A stretch of DNA of 64,000 bases from an uncultured Roseobacter sp. (GCF_947495025.1 NZ_CANLXG010000004.1:1-64000); one strand, 5' to 3'. Shown: positions 54,964 to 64,000, counted from the first letter of the stretch. Program-made: numbers and translations. Notes: a model not told the origin generated them from the sequence alone.

Positions 54964-55712
54964 ACTCCACGCTTCTCGAAGTGTCCGGCCTGACCGTCAG
55001 TTTTGACGGGTTCCGGGCAATCAACAACCTGTCCGTGCAGTTTGAGGAAACCGGGCTGCGTGCGATTATCGGGCCCAATGGCGCAGGCAAAACGACGTTT
55101 ATGGACATCGTCACGGGCAAGACCCGACCAGATGAGGGCCGGGTGATCTGGGGCGAAAGGAACATTTCGCTGCTGGGCATGTCCGAGAGCGACATCGCTA
55201 TGCAGGGCATCGGGCGCAAGTTCCAGAAGCCCACAGTGTTTGAGGCCCAGACGGTGCGACAGAACCTCGCGATGGCGCTGAAGAACCCGCGCAGCCCTAT
55301 GGCGGTTCTGATGCACAGGCGCACCGCCCGAAATGGCGCCAGGATCGAAAAGATCGCTGAAGAAACCGGCCTTGCAGATGCACTGACCCGCGTCGCCGGC
55401 GAACTGAGCCACGGCCAGAAACAATGGCTGGAGATTGGCATGTTACTCGCGCAGGACCCGCGCCTTCTGCTGGTGGATGAACCGGCTGCGGGAATGACCG
55501 TCGAAGAGCGAGAAAAGACGACCGATATTTTGAAAAAGGCGGCACAGACCTGCTCTGTTGTGGTGGTTGAACACGACATGGAATTTGTGCGCCGGCTGGA
55601 GTGCAAGGTGACGGTCCTGCACGAAGGGTCCGTGCTTGCCGAGGGCAGCCTGGATCATGTCACGTCGAACCAGTCTGTGATCGATGTTTATCTGGGGCGG
55701 GCCCATGCTTGA
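54960..55712 (+). CDS. urtD: Urea ABC transporter ATPase
   Basis: A 250-residue LivG-like ATPase. Walker A is GPNGAGKTT, the signature region reads ELSHGQKQWLEIGMLL (a SHGQ variant common in UrtD), Walker B is LLLVDEPAAGM and the switch His is in VVEHDMEFV. It works as a heterodimer with UrtE to energise uptake. The start overlaps urtC and the end overlaps urtE. Confidence 0.93.
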   Translation: MNSTLLEVSGLTVSFDGFRAINNLSVQFEETGLRAIIGPNGAGKTTFMDIVTGKTRPDEGRVIWGERNISLLGMSESDIAMQGIGRKFQKPTVFEAQTVRQNLAMALKNPRSPMAVLMHRRTARNGARIEKIAEETGLADALTRVAGELSHGQKQWLEIGMLLAQDPRLLLVDEPAAGMTVEEREKTTDILKKAAQTCSVVVVEHDMEFVRRLECKVTVLHEGSVLAEGSLDHVTSNQSVIDVYLGRAHA

Positions 55713-56400
55713 AGTAAATGATCTCAGTCTTCACTACGGGCAGAGCCAGATCCTCTATGACGTGACACTTGATGCGCCAACCGGCCAGATCACGGCAGTG
55801 ATGGGTAACAATGGTGTTGGCAAGACAAGCCTGCTCAAGGCAGTGGCAGGCCGCCATCCGTTTTCCGGGGGAAAGGTCCATGCGTCAGGTGTTTCTGTCG
55901 GCTCAGGCAGTGCCGTCCGCTCAGCCCGCGCTGGCATTGCCTATGTGCCGCAGGGTCGCGAGATTTTCCCGATGATGACCGTCCTGGAAAATCTCGAAAC
56001 AGGATTTGCGCTGCTGCCCAGGGACGCACGCACCATTGATGAGGATATCTTTGAACTCTTTCCGGTACTCAGCGACATGCGCACCCGGCGTGGTGGCGAT
56101 CTCTCCGGAGGTCAGCAACAGCAGCTGGCAATCGCGAGGGCTCTGATCACGCGCCCTGGGGTTCTGTTGCTGGATGAACCGACTGAAGGCATTCAGCCCA
56201 ATGTTATCCAGCAGATTGGTGCCTGTCTGCGCCTGCTGCGGGATCGTGGAGACATGGCCATCGTTCTGGTCGAGCAGAATGCAGATTTCGCCTATGACAT
56301 TGGCGACAGGTTTGTCATGATTGAAGGGGGGCGCGTACGCAGGCGCGCTGAAAAATCCCGGTACAGCCGGGATCAGATGCTTGAAGATCTGGCATTGTAG
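55705..56400 (+). CDS. urtE: Urea ABC transporter ATPase
   Basis: A 231-residue LivF-like ATPase that begins MLEVNDLSLHYGQSQILYDV. Walker A is GNNGVGKTS, the signature is LSGGQQQQLAIARAL, Walker B is VLLLDEPTEGIQP, and the usual switch His is replaced by Gln in LVEQNADFA, as is common in LivF/UrtE proteins. The ATG at 55705 overlaps the urtD stop by eight bases. It ends the urt operon. Confidence 0.92.
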   Translation: MLEVNDLSLHYGQSQILYDVTLDAPTGQITAVMGNNGVGKTSLLKAVAGRHPFSGGKVHASGVSVGSGSAVRSARAGIAYVPQGREIFPMMTVLENLETGFALLPRDARTIDEDIFELFPVLSDMRTRRGGDLSGGQQQQLAIARALITRPGVLLLDEPTEGIQPNVIQQIGACLRLLRDRGDMAIVLVEQNADFAYDIGDRFVMIEGGRVRRRAEKSRYSRDQMLEDLAL

Positions 56401-56424
56401 CCCGCGCGTCTCAGAAATTTCCCC

Positions 56425-56446
56425 CGCAGGCTGTTGCATGCCTGCG
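56425..56446 (+). terminator. Possible terminator hairpin after urtE
   Basis: CGCAGGC (56425-56431) and GCCTGCG (56440-56446) form a 7-bp stem with an 8-nt loop, 24 bases after the urtE stop. There is no T-tract, so the function is uncertain. Confidence 0.35.
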
Positions 56447-56506
56447 TCGCCTGTCCGATGCTGACCGGCACCCGAACTGCGCGGGAAACGAGTGACTGGA
56501 ACTGCT

Positions 56507-57160
56507 ATGACCTCCGACGAAATCCGCTGTACCGTAGAGGGCGTATTTACGGGCCGCATTGAGAGACACTGGCCGGACAAAGCGCCGTCGGCGATACATA
56601 AAACCGCTGCCGATGGTCCTCAGATCATCGGGCCTTCGGGCATCGAGACCGATGCTCAGGCTGACCTGACGGTCCATGGCGGCGCTGACAAGGCACTGCA
56701 CCACTATGCCGCTGATCACTATGTAACATGGCGCGAAGAGGGACTTTTGCCCGGAGATGCCACACCTGCGGCTTTCGGAGAAAACATCTCGACGACCGGG
56801 ATAACCGAAACTGACTTGTGTATCGGTGACGTGTTCCGCCTTGGGACGGCACTCGTTCAGATCAGTCAGGGGCGCGAGCCCTGCTGGAAGCTCTGTGAAT
56901 ACACCGGTCAGCCGACCATGGCATACCGGTTCCGCAAGACTGCCCGTACCGGCTGGTATTACCGTGTTCTTGAGGCAGGCAGGCTGGCGCCTGGTGACGA
57001 GATGTCACTGACAGACCGCCCGCATCCCGAGTGGTCACTGCACGAAGTATCGGTTGCTCTTCTGTCGCGGCGCGTGCCGAAACAGACAGCGGCGCAACTT
57101 GTGGCACTCCCGGTTCTGGCAGAAGCCTGGCGCAAGACCTTCTCGCAGCTTGCCGGGTAA
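56507..57160 (+). CDS. MOSC-domain protein (YiiM-like)
   Basis: A 217-residue protein. The MOSC domain at about residues 40-155 has LTVHGGADKALHHYAADHY, the FGENISTTG motif and a conserved Cys in the GREPCWKLCEYTGQP segment. Family members bind a molybdenum cofactor or participate in N-hydroxylated compound reduction and Mo-S transfer. The ATG at 56507 is preferred over a GTG five codons earlier. It stands between urtE and a ThDP enzyme and may be transcribed with either; no molybdoenzyme is in the window. Confidence 0.85.
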   Translation: MTSDEIRCTVEGVFTGRIERHWPDKAPSAIHKTAADGPQIIGPSGIETDAQADLTVHGGADKALHHYAADHYVTWREEGLLPGDATPAAFGENISTTGITETDLCIGDVFRLGTALVQISQGREPCWKLCEYTGQPTMAYRFRKTARTGWYYRVLEAGRLAPGDEMSLTDRPHPEWSLHEVSVALLSRRVPKQTAAQLVALPVLAEAWRKTFSQLAG

Positions 57161-57259
57161 AAACCCGACCGCGCCAGTGCCGCGTTCACATTTAATTTTG
57201 GCCTCGACGCTCTTGCATACGAGTGGTTAAGTCGCGCTGAAAAGCGCACAGCATCGGAC

Positions 57260-58936
57260 ATGGATATGACGCACAGACACGGTGGACAGATACTGATCGA
57301 ATGCCTGAAAGCTCTTGGCGCGCGGCACAGTTTCGGCGTGCCCGGCGAAAGCTACCTCGCCGCCCTGGATGCGATGCATGATACTGCCGGCGTCTTTGAT
57401 TTTACCCTGTGCCGGCAGGAAGGCGGCGCCGCCTTCATGGCAGCGGCATATGGCAAGCTGACCGGAAAACCCGGTATCTGTTTTGTGACCCGCGGACCCG
57501 GCGCCACGAATGCCTCGATCGGTGTGCACACAGCAATGCAGGACAGTGTGCCGATGCTGCTGTTTATCGGGCAGGTAGGCGCGGACATGAAAGACCGAGA
57601 GGCCTTTCAGGAAATCGACTACCGTGCGTTTTTCGGACCCGTGGCAAAATGGGCAACCGAAATTCCGGATGTGACACGCATCCCCGAATACGTGTCGCGC
57701 GCGTGGACAACAGCGCTCTCCGGCAGGCCTGGTCCCGTCGTCGTCGCTCTGCCCGAGGACGTATTGTCGGCAATGTCCGGCGTCGCGGCCCTCAGCAAAC
57801 CCGCTGTAATCGCCGAACCCGCTCCCTCTGCCGGCGCTGTTGCTCAGATTGCGGCGCGACTGGATGCGGCAGAGAGGCCACTGATCATCACCGGTGGGCA
57901 GGGCTGGACAGCACAGGGCCGCGAGGCATTGCAGGACCTTGCCCACAGATCCGACGTACCGGTTGTCGCCGCCTTCCGGTTTCACGATCAGTTCGACAAT
58001 CACAGCCCCTGTTATGCCGGTGAGGCCGGTGTCGGCATGCATCCGACGACACAGGCCCTGATCCGGGAAAGCGACGCCATTCTGGCCATCAACATCCGTA
58101 TGGGCGAGATGACCACCGGTGCCTTTGAGCTGATGACCGTACCCGAGCCTGCGCAGTCATTGTTTCATGTGCACAGCTCGGATGCAGAGCTGGGCAAGGT
58201 GTACATTCCTGACATAGCCGTGCACGCAGGCCCCAATGCTTTCTGTGCGGCCCTGCTCGAACAGGTCGCCGAACGCTCGGACAGGGCCTGGCGGGCAAGC
58301 GCGCGCGCGGGTTATGAGGCGACATTCAGTGCGCCGGCCCAGCCGGGACCGGTCGATATGGTAGCAATCATGGCATACCTGCGTGATCACTTGCCACAGG
58401 ATGCCGTTCTTACAAATGGTGCGGGCAATTTTGCGGCCTGGCCGGGCAAGTTCTTTCTGTTCGGGCCCGGTCAGCGTCTGCTAGCGCCCCAGTCCGGCGC
58501 GATGGGCTTTGGTGTTCCGGCGGCAATTGCGGCAAAGGTCGCAGATCCGGGACGCACTGTTGTCTGCTTTGCCGGGGACGGTGATTTCCAGATGACATGC
58601 CAGGAACTCGGAACCGCCGCACAGGCGGGCGCGCAGCCGATTATTCTGATCCTGAACAACGGTGTCTACGGCACGATACGCATGCACCAGGAAGCACATT
58701 ACCCGGAGCGTGTTTCCGGCACGACGCTGGAGAACCCGGACTTCGCTGCTCTGGCACGGTCCTATGGTTTTCATGGTGAAACCGTGCACAGCACCGAAGC
58801 CTTTGCCGACGCTTTCGAGCGCGCACTGGCGTCAGAAACCGGCGCGGTGCTGGACCTGCGGGTATCCGCTGAGGCACTGACCCCCGGACGTACGCTCAGT
58901 CAGATCCGGGATGCGGCGCTTCGTTCCGGCGGCTGA
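57260..58936 (+). CDS. Thiamine diphosphate-dependent enzyme (acetolactate synthase-like)
   Basis: A 558-residue enzyme with the three-domain layout of acetolactate synthase/benzoylformate decarboxylase proteins. The activating Glu54 is in CRQEGGAAFMAAAYGKLTGK, the central domain includes RPLIITGGQGWTA, and the ThDP-Mg motif is Gly439-Asp440-Gly441 with Asn467. There is no Rieske domain, unlike the ThDP fusion at 47.6 kb. The lack of an adjacent small regulatory subunit argues against a biosynthetic acetolactate synthase. It probably decarboxylates or ligates a 2-oxo acid; the substrate is unknown. Confidence 0.88.
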   Translation: MDMTHRHGGQILIECLKALGARHSFGVPGESYLAALDAMHDTAGVFDFTLCRQEGGAAFMAAAYGKLTGKPGICFVTRGPGATNASIGVHTAMQDSVPMLLFIGQVGADMKDREAFQEIDYRAFFGPVAKWATEIPDVTRIPEYVSRAWTTALSGRPGPVVVALPEDVLSAMSGVAALSKPAVIAEPAPSAGAVAQIAARLDAAERPLIITGGQGWTAQGREALQDLAHRSDVPVVAAFRFHDQFDNHSPCYAGEAGVGMHPTTQALIRESDAILAINIRMGEMTTGAFELMTVPEPAQSLFHVHSSDAELGKVYIPDIAVHAGPNAFCAALLEQVAERSDRAWRASARAGYEATFSAPAQPGPVDMVAIMAYLRDHLPQDAVLTNGAGNFAAWPGKFFLFGPGQRLLAPQSGAMGFGVPAAIAAKVADPGRTVVCFAGDGDFQMTCQELGTAAQAGAQPIILILNNGVYGTIRMHQEAHYPERVSGTTLENPDFAALARSYGFHGETVHSTEAFADAFERALASETGAVLDLRVSAEALTPGRTLSQIRDAALRSGG

Positions 58937-59048
58937 CCGTCCTGTTCTGCAGGCGGTCTCCGCGCGGTGCCGGGCGGGGGTTATCTGACCGAGTCACGGT
59001 TTGTTCCGGAGATTCGGTGTAAAACATGACAAAATTTGTCGGTTTCCC

Positions 59049-59077
59049 TTGAGATCGGGCGTAAAGTGGCACATTTA
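59049..59077 (+). promoter_or_regulatory. Possible promoter of the mrp operon
   Basis: TTGAGA (59049-59054) is followed after 17 bases by CATTTA (59072-59077), 38 bases before the mrpA start codon. The -10 match is weak. The 178-bp gap from the ThDP gene also includes an AT-rich part around 59010-59040. Confidence 0.3.
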
Positions 59078-59114
59078 AAGACGAACTTTTTTGGCCTGCA
59101 GATCAGGAGTTCGC

Positions 59115-61979
59115 GTGTCCCTCTTCCTTATCGTCGCCCTGCCATTCCTCGGAGCACTGCTCCCGGGACTGATGAATTCAGCCGGGCGCCAGGCCTGTGC
59201 CGGCATCACGTTTACCGTTTCGCTCGCTGCGTTTATCGGTCTGCTGACCAATGCGCCCGCTGTGTTTTCGGGAGAAGTTGTCCAGGCCGGCGTTGACTGG
59301 CTGCCTGCACTTGGCATGAATTTCACGCTTATGCTCGACGGCCTGGGGTTCTTTTTCGCACTGCTGATCCTCGGGATCGGATTGCTGATCATCACATACG
59401 GCCGCTTTTATCTGTCCCGCGAGGACAATATGGGCGAGTTTTTCACCTATCTGCTGCTCTTTCAGGGCGCAATGGTGGGGATCGTCCTGAGTGACAACAT
59501 ACTGTTGCTGCTGGTTTTCTGGGAACTGACGTCTTTGTCGTCCTTCCTGCTGATCGGGTACTGGAAACACCTGCCCGAGGGTCGTCAGGGCGCGCGCATG
59601 GCGCTCACAGTGACGGGTATGGGTGGCCTTGCCATGGTTGGCGGTATGCTGATTCTGGGCCAGATTGCCGGCAGTTATGATCTGAGCGTTATCCTGCAGA
59701 ACCGCGAGTTGATCCAGGAAAGCCCGCTTTATCTTCCGGCCCTGCTGCTCATCCTACTGGGCTGCTTTACAAAGTCTGCACAGTTCCCGTTTCACTTCTG
59801 GCTGCCGCACGCGATGGCGGCCCCGACACCGGTTTCCGCCTACCTGCACTCTGCTACAATGGTTAAGGCCGGTATCTTCCTGATGGCCCGCATGTGGCCT
59901 GTCCTGTCGGGAACACCGGAATGGTTTGGGATCGTGACCACGGCGGGTCTGGTGACCATGGTTCTCGGCGCTGTGATTGCTGTCTTCAAGCACGACCTCA
60001 AAGCACTGCTTGCATTTTCAACGGTCAGCCACCTGGGTCTGATCACGATGTTGCTGGGGACCGGCACAGCCTTTGGCGCTATGGCGGCTGTCTTTCACAT
60101 CCTGAATCACGCGACCTTCAAGGCGGCCCTCTTCATGTCCGCCGGTATTGTGGATCACGAGGCGCACACGCGCGACATCCGACGGCTGGGCGGTCTGCGT
60201 CACCTGATGCCGATCACATTTGTAATCGCCACCATCGCAGCCTTGTCGATGGCCGGTATCCCCTTGCTCAACGGTTTCCTGTCCAAGGAAATGATGCTCG
60301 AAGAAGCGCATCACACTGTGCTGTTCGGATCTCACTGGCTGGTGCCGGCCCTTGCGGTTGTCGGCTCCCTCTTTTCGGCGGCATACTCGTTCCGCCTGAT
60401 TGCTCATACCTTCCTTGGGCCAAAGCGGAACGATTACCCGGCCACGCCTCATGATCCGGGCCCCGGCATGTGGCTGCCCCCTGCAATCCTCGTCGTTCTG
60501 GTTGTTGTGATCGGCGTCGCGCCGTTCCTGGCGGAGCCTTTTGTGAAAATGGTGACCGCCTCTGTCCTTGGCGATGCTGCCGCTGTGCCAAAGGCATACT
60601 TCAAAATCTGGCACGGACTGGTTCCGGCGCTCTTTATGTCAATGGCGGCTGTCGCCGGTGGCCTGCTCCTGCTGGCGGCTTTCCGGCCTGCCCTGCGGTT
60701 CTGGGACGCAGCGCCGCGACCTGAGGCAAAAACGATATTCGAGGCGCTTATCGCCTCTGTTGTCGCTGCTGCGCAGGGTTTCACACACCGCCTGCACAAC
60801 GGCGCCTTTTCGCGCTACGGCGCGATCATGGCTGTCACGGTTATTGCGGCCGGTTACTTTGCCTGGACAACAGGAACCGTCGGCGCAGCGACACGCGAAA
60901 TGCAGCCTGCCGGTCCGGTCCCGATCGCGGGCTGGGTCATGCTGGTGGCGGCGACATCTGCTCTGGTGTTCCAGCACCGCAACCGTCTGCTGTCACTTAT
61001 CCTCATCGGGATTGCCGGTCTGATGGTCTCGGTCGGGTTTGTTTTCTTCAGCGCCCCGGATCTTGCGATGACACAGATTACCGTCGAGGTAGTAACAATC
61101 ATCCTGCTGCTGCTGGCGCTGAATTTCCTGCCGAACCACACACCTGTCGAGAGTGATGTGCTGCGTAGGACCAGAGACGCGGTGGTCGCGCTCGCGGGCG
61201 GTCTGGCGACTATGGCGCTGTCTTTCCATTACCTGATGCGTGATGCCATCACGACGCCGATTTCGGAATTCCATCTCGCGAACTCCTACAAAGGTGGTGG
61301 CGGCACCAACGTTGTAAACGTGATCCTCGTGGATTTCCGTGGGTTCGATACCTATGGTGAAATTATCGTGCTGGGGATCGCGGCGCTGCTGATCTATGCC
61401 CTGACCGAAACACTGCTTTCGGGACCGGTGCGCGCAAGACTGCTGAACCGCAAACCCGACAAGCCGCTGGCCGGAGACATGCACCCGACAATGATGGTGG
61501 TGCTCACCCGCGTGATCATGCCTGTCGTGCTGATGGTCGGTTTCTACATTTTCCTGCGGGGCCACAACGAGCCCGGTGGCGGTTTCATCGCGGGGCTGGT
61601 CGTGTCGATTGCTGTTGTGATGCAGTATATGGCCAGCGGGTTCAGCTGGACATCTGCGCGGCTGAAATACCCGTATCACGGGGTCATCGGTGCGGGGGTC
61701 CTGATCGCGGGCCTCACCGGCATCGGCTCCTGGTTTGTTGCAAAACCATTCCTTACTTCGGACTTCACTTATGTACGTATCCCTCCGTTCCAGGAGTTCG
61801 AGCTGGCCACTGCGGCGCTCTTTGATCTTGGTGTGTTCCTTGCCGTGGTTGGTGCTGTGATGCTGTCGCTTGAGAGCTTTTCGCGGCTTGCCCGCCGGGC
61901 GCATGTGCGCGACAGCGAACATCCTATGGACATCGACCCGTCCCGTGACGATCCGGACACTGCAGAGGGGAGGGCGTAA
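59115..61979 (+). CDS. mrpA: Na+/H+ antiporter subunit A fused to subunit B
   Basis: A 954-residue membrane protein. Residues 1-780 are MrpA/MnhA (NuoL-like; about 20 helices; segments KSAQFPFHFWLPHAMAAPTP near 220 and HATFKAALFMSAGIVDHEAH near 335). Residues about 785-940 are the MrpB/MnhB domain (MVVLTRVIMPVVLMVGFYIF, GHNEPGGGFIAGLVVSIAVV). An A-B fusion is usual in alphaproteobacteria (PhaAB type). The GTG at 59115 has AGGAG upstream. The complex exports Na+ in exchange for H+ and helps with salt and alkali tolerance. Confidence 0.94.
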   Translation: MSLFLIVALPFLGALLPGLMNSAGRQACAGITFTVSLAAFIGLLTNAPAVFSGEVVQAGVDWLPALGMNFTLMLDGLGFFFALLILGIGLLIITYGRFYLSREDNMGEFFTYLLLFQGAMVGIVLSDNILLLLVFWELTSLSSFLLIGYWKHLPEGRQGARMALTVTGMGGLAMVGGMLILGQIAGSYDLSVILQNRELIQESPLYLPALLLILLGCFTKSAQFPFHFWLPHAMAAPTPVSAYLHSATMVKAGIFLMARMWPVLSGTPEWFGIVTTAGLVTMVLGAVIAVFKHDLKALLAFSTVSHLGLITMLLGTGTAFGAMAAVFHILNHATFKAALFMSAGIVDHEAHTRDIRRLGGLRHLMPITFVIATIAALSMAGIPLLNGFLSKEMMLEEAHHTVLFGSHWLVPALAVVGSLFSAAYSFRLIAHTFLGPKRNDYPATPHDPGPGMWLPPAILVVLVVVIGVAPFLAEPFVKMVTASVLGDAAAVPKAYFKIWHGLVPALFMSMAAVAGGLLLLAAFRPALRFWDAAPRPEAKTIFEALIASVVAAAQGFTHRLHNGAFSRYGAIMAVTVIAAGYFAWTTGTVGAATREMQPAGPVPIAGWVMLVAATSALVFQHRNRLLSLILIGIAGLMVSVGFVFFSAPDLAMTQITVEVVTIILLLLALNFLPNHTPVESDVLRRTRDAVVALAGGLATMALSFHYLMRDAITTPISEFHLANSYKGGGGTNVVNVILVDFRGFDTYGEIIVLGIAALLIYALTETLLSGPVRARLLNRKPDKPLAGDMHPTMMVVLTRVIMPVVLMVGFYIFLRGHNEPGGGFIAGLVVSIAVVMQYMASGFSWTSARLKYPYHGVIGAGVLIAGLTGIGSWFVAKPFLTSDFTYVRIPPFQEFELATAALFDLGVFLAVVGAVMLSLESFSRLARRAHVRDSEHPMDIDPSRDDPDTAEGRA

Positions 61980-61980
61980 C

Positions 61981-62337
61981 ATGGAATTTCTCGTTGCATC
62001 CGCAATCGGTGTTCTGACCGCAGGAGGCATCTATCTGATGCTGCGGCTGCGGACCTTCCCGGTGATCCTGGGCATTTCGCTGCTGACCTATGCCGTGAAC
62101 GTCTTTCTCTTTGCATCCGGCCGCCTGACCGTGGGCGCGCCACCCATCCTGCAAAAGGGCGTTGAAACCTATACGGACCCGCTGCCGCAGGCGCTGGTTC
62201 TGACGGCCATCGTGATTTCGTTTGGTATGACGGCCGTTGTGGTGATGATCGCGCTCGGGGCCTATCTGGGGTCGGATGATGACCATGTGGACGATCCTGC
62301 CGGATCCGCCGGCTCCGACGGGAGGGACGCCACATGA
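61981..62337 (+). CDS. mrpC: Na+/H+ antiporter subunit C
   Basis: A 118-residue, three-helix NuoK-like subunit (IGVLTAGGIYLMLRLRTFPV; LVLTAIVISFGMTAVVVMIA) with an acidic tail. The ATG at 61981 follows the mrpA stop by one base. The stop overlaps the mrpD start as ATGA. Confidence 0.94.
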   Translation: MEFLVASAIGVLTAGGIYLMLRLRTFPVILGISLLTYAVNVFLFASGRLTVGAPPILQKGVETYTDPLPQALVLTAIVISFGMTAVVVMIALGAYLGSDDDHVDDPAGSAGSDGRDAT

Positions 62338-63881
62338 TTCACTGGATTGTTGCCCCCGTAGTTCTGCCTGCTCTGCTGGCACCATTTATCGTACTGGCGG
62401 CCCGCTATCATCTGGGCATTCAGCGTGTCTTTTCGGTGGTCGGTGTTCTGGCACTGATCGTTATTTCCGCAGGCCTCGCATGGCAGGCATCTGACGGAAC
62501 AGTCACGCTCTATCAGCTTGGGGACTGGGCCGCTCCTTTTGGTATCGTGCTGGTCGGTGACAAACTGTCGACGATGATGGTGCTGCTGACATCCGCCCTT
62601 GCGCTCTTTGTCCTGCTCTATGCCATAGGCTCAGGCTGGGATGACCGCGGACGTCATTTTCACGCGCTTTATCAGTTCCAGCTCATGGGCATCATGGGGG
62701 CCTTTCTGACCGGCGACCTGTTCAACCTGTTCGTCTTCTTCGAAGTTCTGCTGATTGCCTCCTACGGCCTGATGATCCACTCCGGTGGAAACGAAAGACT
62801 GCGCGCCGGCGTGCAGTACGTTCTGTTCAATCTGCTGGGTTCCACCCTTTTCCTGTTCGCGCTGGGCTCGATCTATGCCGAAACCGGTACGCTGAACATG
62901 GCTGATCTGGCCGAAAGGGTGGCCTTGATTGATCCGGCTGAAACGGTCGGTATCCGTGTCGCCGCGGTGCTGTTGCTGCTGGTCTTTGCCATCAAAGCCG
63001 CGCTTGTTCCGCTGCATTTCTGGCTGCCCTCCAGCTACGCAGAAGCGCCTGCGCCGGTAGCGGCCCTGTTTGCCATTATGACAAAGGTCGGGGCCTACGC
63101 GATCATCCGCGTCTATACGATCGTCTTCCATCCTGATCTTGAGGTCACTGCGGGGCTTCACGACACATGGCTTCTCCCTGCGGCACTGATCTCGCTGGCC
63201 ATCGGTATGGTTGGCGTTCTCGCGGCGCGCGAACTGAACCGTCTGGTCGCCTTCTCGGTGATTGGTTCAATGGGTATGGTGATGATCTCGATTTCGCTTT
63301 TCACACCCGTCAGCATAGCTGCTGCGCTGTACTATATTGTCCACTCGACGCTGGCCGCCGCTGCACTTTTTCTGATCTCTGATCTGGTTCGAACCGGGCG
63401 GCGCGACCTTTATCTGACGCCCCAGCCGCCGGTTGCGGGCGGTACAGTGACTGCGATGCTGTTTTTTGCGGCTGCCATTGCGATGGCAGGTCTGCCACCG
63501 TTATCAGGCTTTCTGGGCAAGCTTCTTGTCATGGATGCGGCCTTTGACAACGGGCAGATGGCGTGGATCTGGGCGGTTATTCTGATTTCCAGTCTTATCA
63601 GCGTCGTTGGTTTTGCCCGCGCCGGCAGCGTGGTTTTCTGGAAATGCCGCAGTATCGAGCGGGACCCGGAAGCACCGGAGCCTGCTAGGCCTGCTATAAT
63701 GTCATACGCGGCCGTGGGTGGACTGCTGGCGTTGCTGGTGGCCCACACGGTGTTTGCCGGGCCGGTGCATCGTTACACATCCGGCATCGCGGCTGACCTG
63801 TTCAGCCCGGATGCTTATATCTCGACCGTGCTCGAGACTCCGGGAAAACTGAGTAAACCCAAGGAAGAGGAGGCGCACTGA
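62334..63881 (+). CDS. mrpD: Na+/H+ antiporter subunit D
   Basis: A 515-residue NuoN/L-like membrane subunit with about 14 helices. Landmarks are FNLFVFFEVLLIASYGLMIH near residue 130, with the conserved Glu, and FAIKAALVPLHFWLPSSYAE near 220, with the conserved Lys. It forms part of the proton path of the Mrp complex. It overlaps mrpC and ends one base before the mrpE start. Confidence 0.94.
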   Translation: MIHWIVAPVVLPALLAPFIVLAARYHLGIQRVFSVVGVLALIVISAGLAWQASDGTVTLYQLGDWAAPFGIVLVGDKLSTMMVLLTSALALFVLLYAIGSGWDDRGRHFHALYQFQLMGIMGAFLTGDLFNLFVFFEVLLIASYGLMIHSGGNERLRAGVQYVLFNLLGSTLFLFALGSIYAETGTLNMADLAERVALIDPAETVGIRVAAVLLLLVFAIKAALVPLHFWLPSSYAEAPAPVAALFAIMTKVGAYAIIRVYTIVFHPDLEVTAGLHDTWLLPAALISLAIGMVGVLAARELNRLVAFSVIGSMGMVMISISLFTPVSIAAALYYIVHSTLAAAALFLISDLVRTGRRDLYLTPQPPVAGGTVTAMLFFAAAIAMAGLPPLSGFLGKLLVMDAAFDNGQMAWIWAVILISSLISVVGFARAGSVVFWKCRSIERDPEAPEPARPAIMSYAAVGGLLALLVAHTVFAGPVHRYTSGIAADLFSPDAYISTVLETPGKLSKPKEEEAH

Positions 63882-63882
63882 C

Positions 63883-64000
63883 ATGTTAGGCAAAGCTTTC
63901 AGCTGGCTACTGCCGCATCCGTTGCTGACAGTCCTTCTCGCGATTGTCTGGACACTTCTGCAAAACGACGTATCCGCCGGAATGGTCGTTTTTGGTCTGA
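63883..64000 (+). CDS. mrpE: Na+/H+ antiporter subunit E, 5' part only
   Basis: The first 39 codons of a membrane protein start at the ATG at 63883, directly after mrpD, with AGGAAGAGGAGG upstream. The translation begins MLGKAFSWLLPHPLLTVLLA, matching the hydrophobic N-terminus of MnhE. The window ends within the gene. Subunits F and G are expected beyond it. Confidence 0.85.
   Translation, partial: MLGKAFSWLLPHPLLTVLLAIVWTLLQNDVSAGMVVFGL

Noticed and set aside
57260..58936. Biosynthetic acetolactate synthase large subunit (ilvB/ilvI)
   Set aside because: No small regulatory subunit follows, and the gene is far from any branched-chain amino acid genes, so a specialised ThDP enzyme is likelier.

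Overview
The window reads as a chromosomal segment of a marine-type alphaproteobacterium of the family Rhodobacteraceae (Roseobacter group). The support is indirect. GC is high, genes are tightly packed with ATGA-type overlaps, and the contents are typical of that group: a pob/pca protocatechuate operon with a fused pcaDC gene, a five-gene urea-type ABC transporter, an Mrp antiporter with fused A and B subunits, a type I secreted RTX protein, and FCD-type GntR and LacI regulators. No rRNA, tRNA, CRISPR array, transposase or integrase was found. The species cannot be named from the sequence.

Layout. (1) 1-9038 is loosely packed. A class III nucleotide cyclase with TPR-like repeats, a LysR regulator, a DUF2306 membrane protein, a class I methyltransferase and a MATE exporter are separated by four stretches of 0.5-1.3 kb in which I see no convincing gene. 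(2) 9039-22426, minus strand, is a type I secretion operon: a 2713-residue RTX protein, an ABC half-transporter whose nucleotide-binding domain has lost its catalytic motifs, a second intact ABC transporter, and an HlyD adaptor. A glycosyltransferase diverges from it. (3) 24083-29998 holds a GntR regulator with a DUF1330 gene, divergent from a five-gene catabolic operon: PF06684 protein, alpha/beta hydrolase, flavin reductase with a C-terminal Nudix-like domain, LLM flavin oxidoreductase and aldehyde dehydrogenase. A clean 12-bp palindrome lies between them. (4) 30050-34681 is 4-hydroxybenzoate to protocatechuate to beta-ketoadipate catabolism: an AraC regulator, pobA, pcaDC, pcaH and pcaG. 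The lactonase half of PcaDC lacks its nucleophile. An amidohydrolase converges on it. (5) 36544-43887, minus strand, is a LacI-regulated sugar or glycoside ABC operon with a GH63-type hydrolase. One permease carries a DUF11-like periplasmic insert. (6) 44103-49995 is the most unusual part: a cyclooxygenase-family haem protein diverges from two consecutive fusion genes, Rieske-glutamate synthase and Rieske-ThDP enzyme, followed by a small CMD-family protein. (7) 50505-56400 is urtABCDE. (8) 56507-58936 holds a MOSC-domain protein and a second ThDP enzyme. (9) 59115-64000 is the start of an mrp/mnh operon (A/B fusion, C, D and the start of E), cut by the window edge.

How the genes work together. 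The secretion block should export one very large calcium-binding surface or extracellular protein. The pob/pca block converts 4-hydroxybenzoate to protocatechuate, opens the ring, and supplies the decarboxylase, but an active enol-lactonase must come from elsewhere. The 25-30 kb operon resembles the Rut logic of a flavin-dependent ring-opening oxygenase with its reductase and a hydrolase, with an aldehyde dehydrogenase finishing the product. The glycoside operon imports and hydrolyses a small glycoside, probably a glyceryl compatible solute. The Rieske-fusion pair is the best candidate here for an undescribed redox system; its substrate is unknown.
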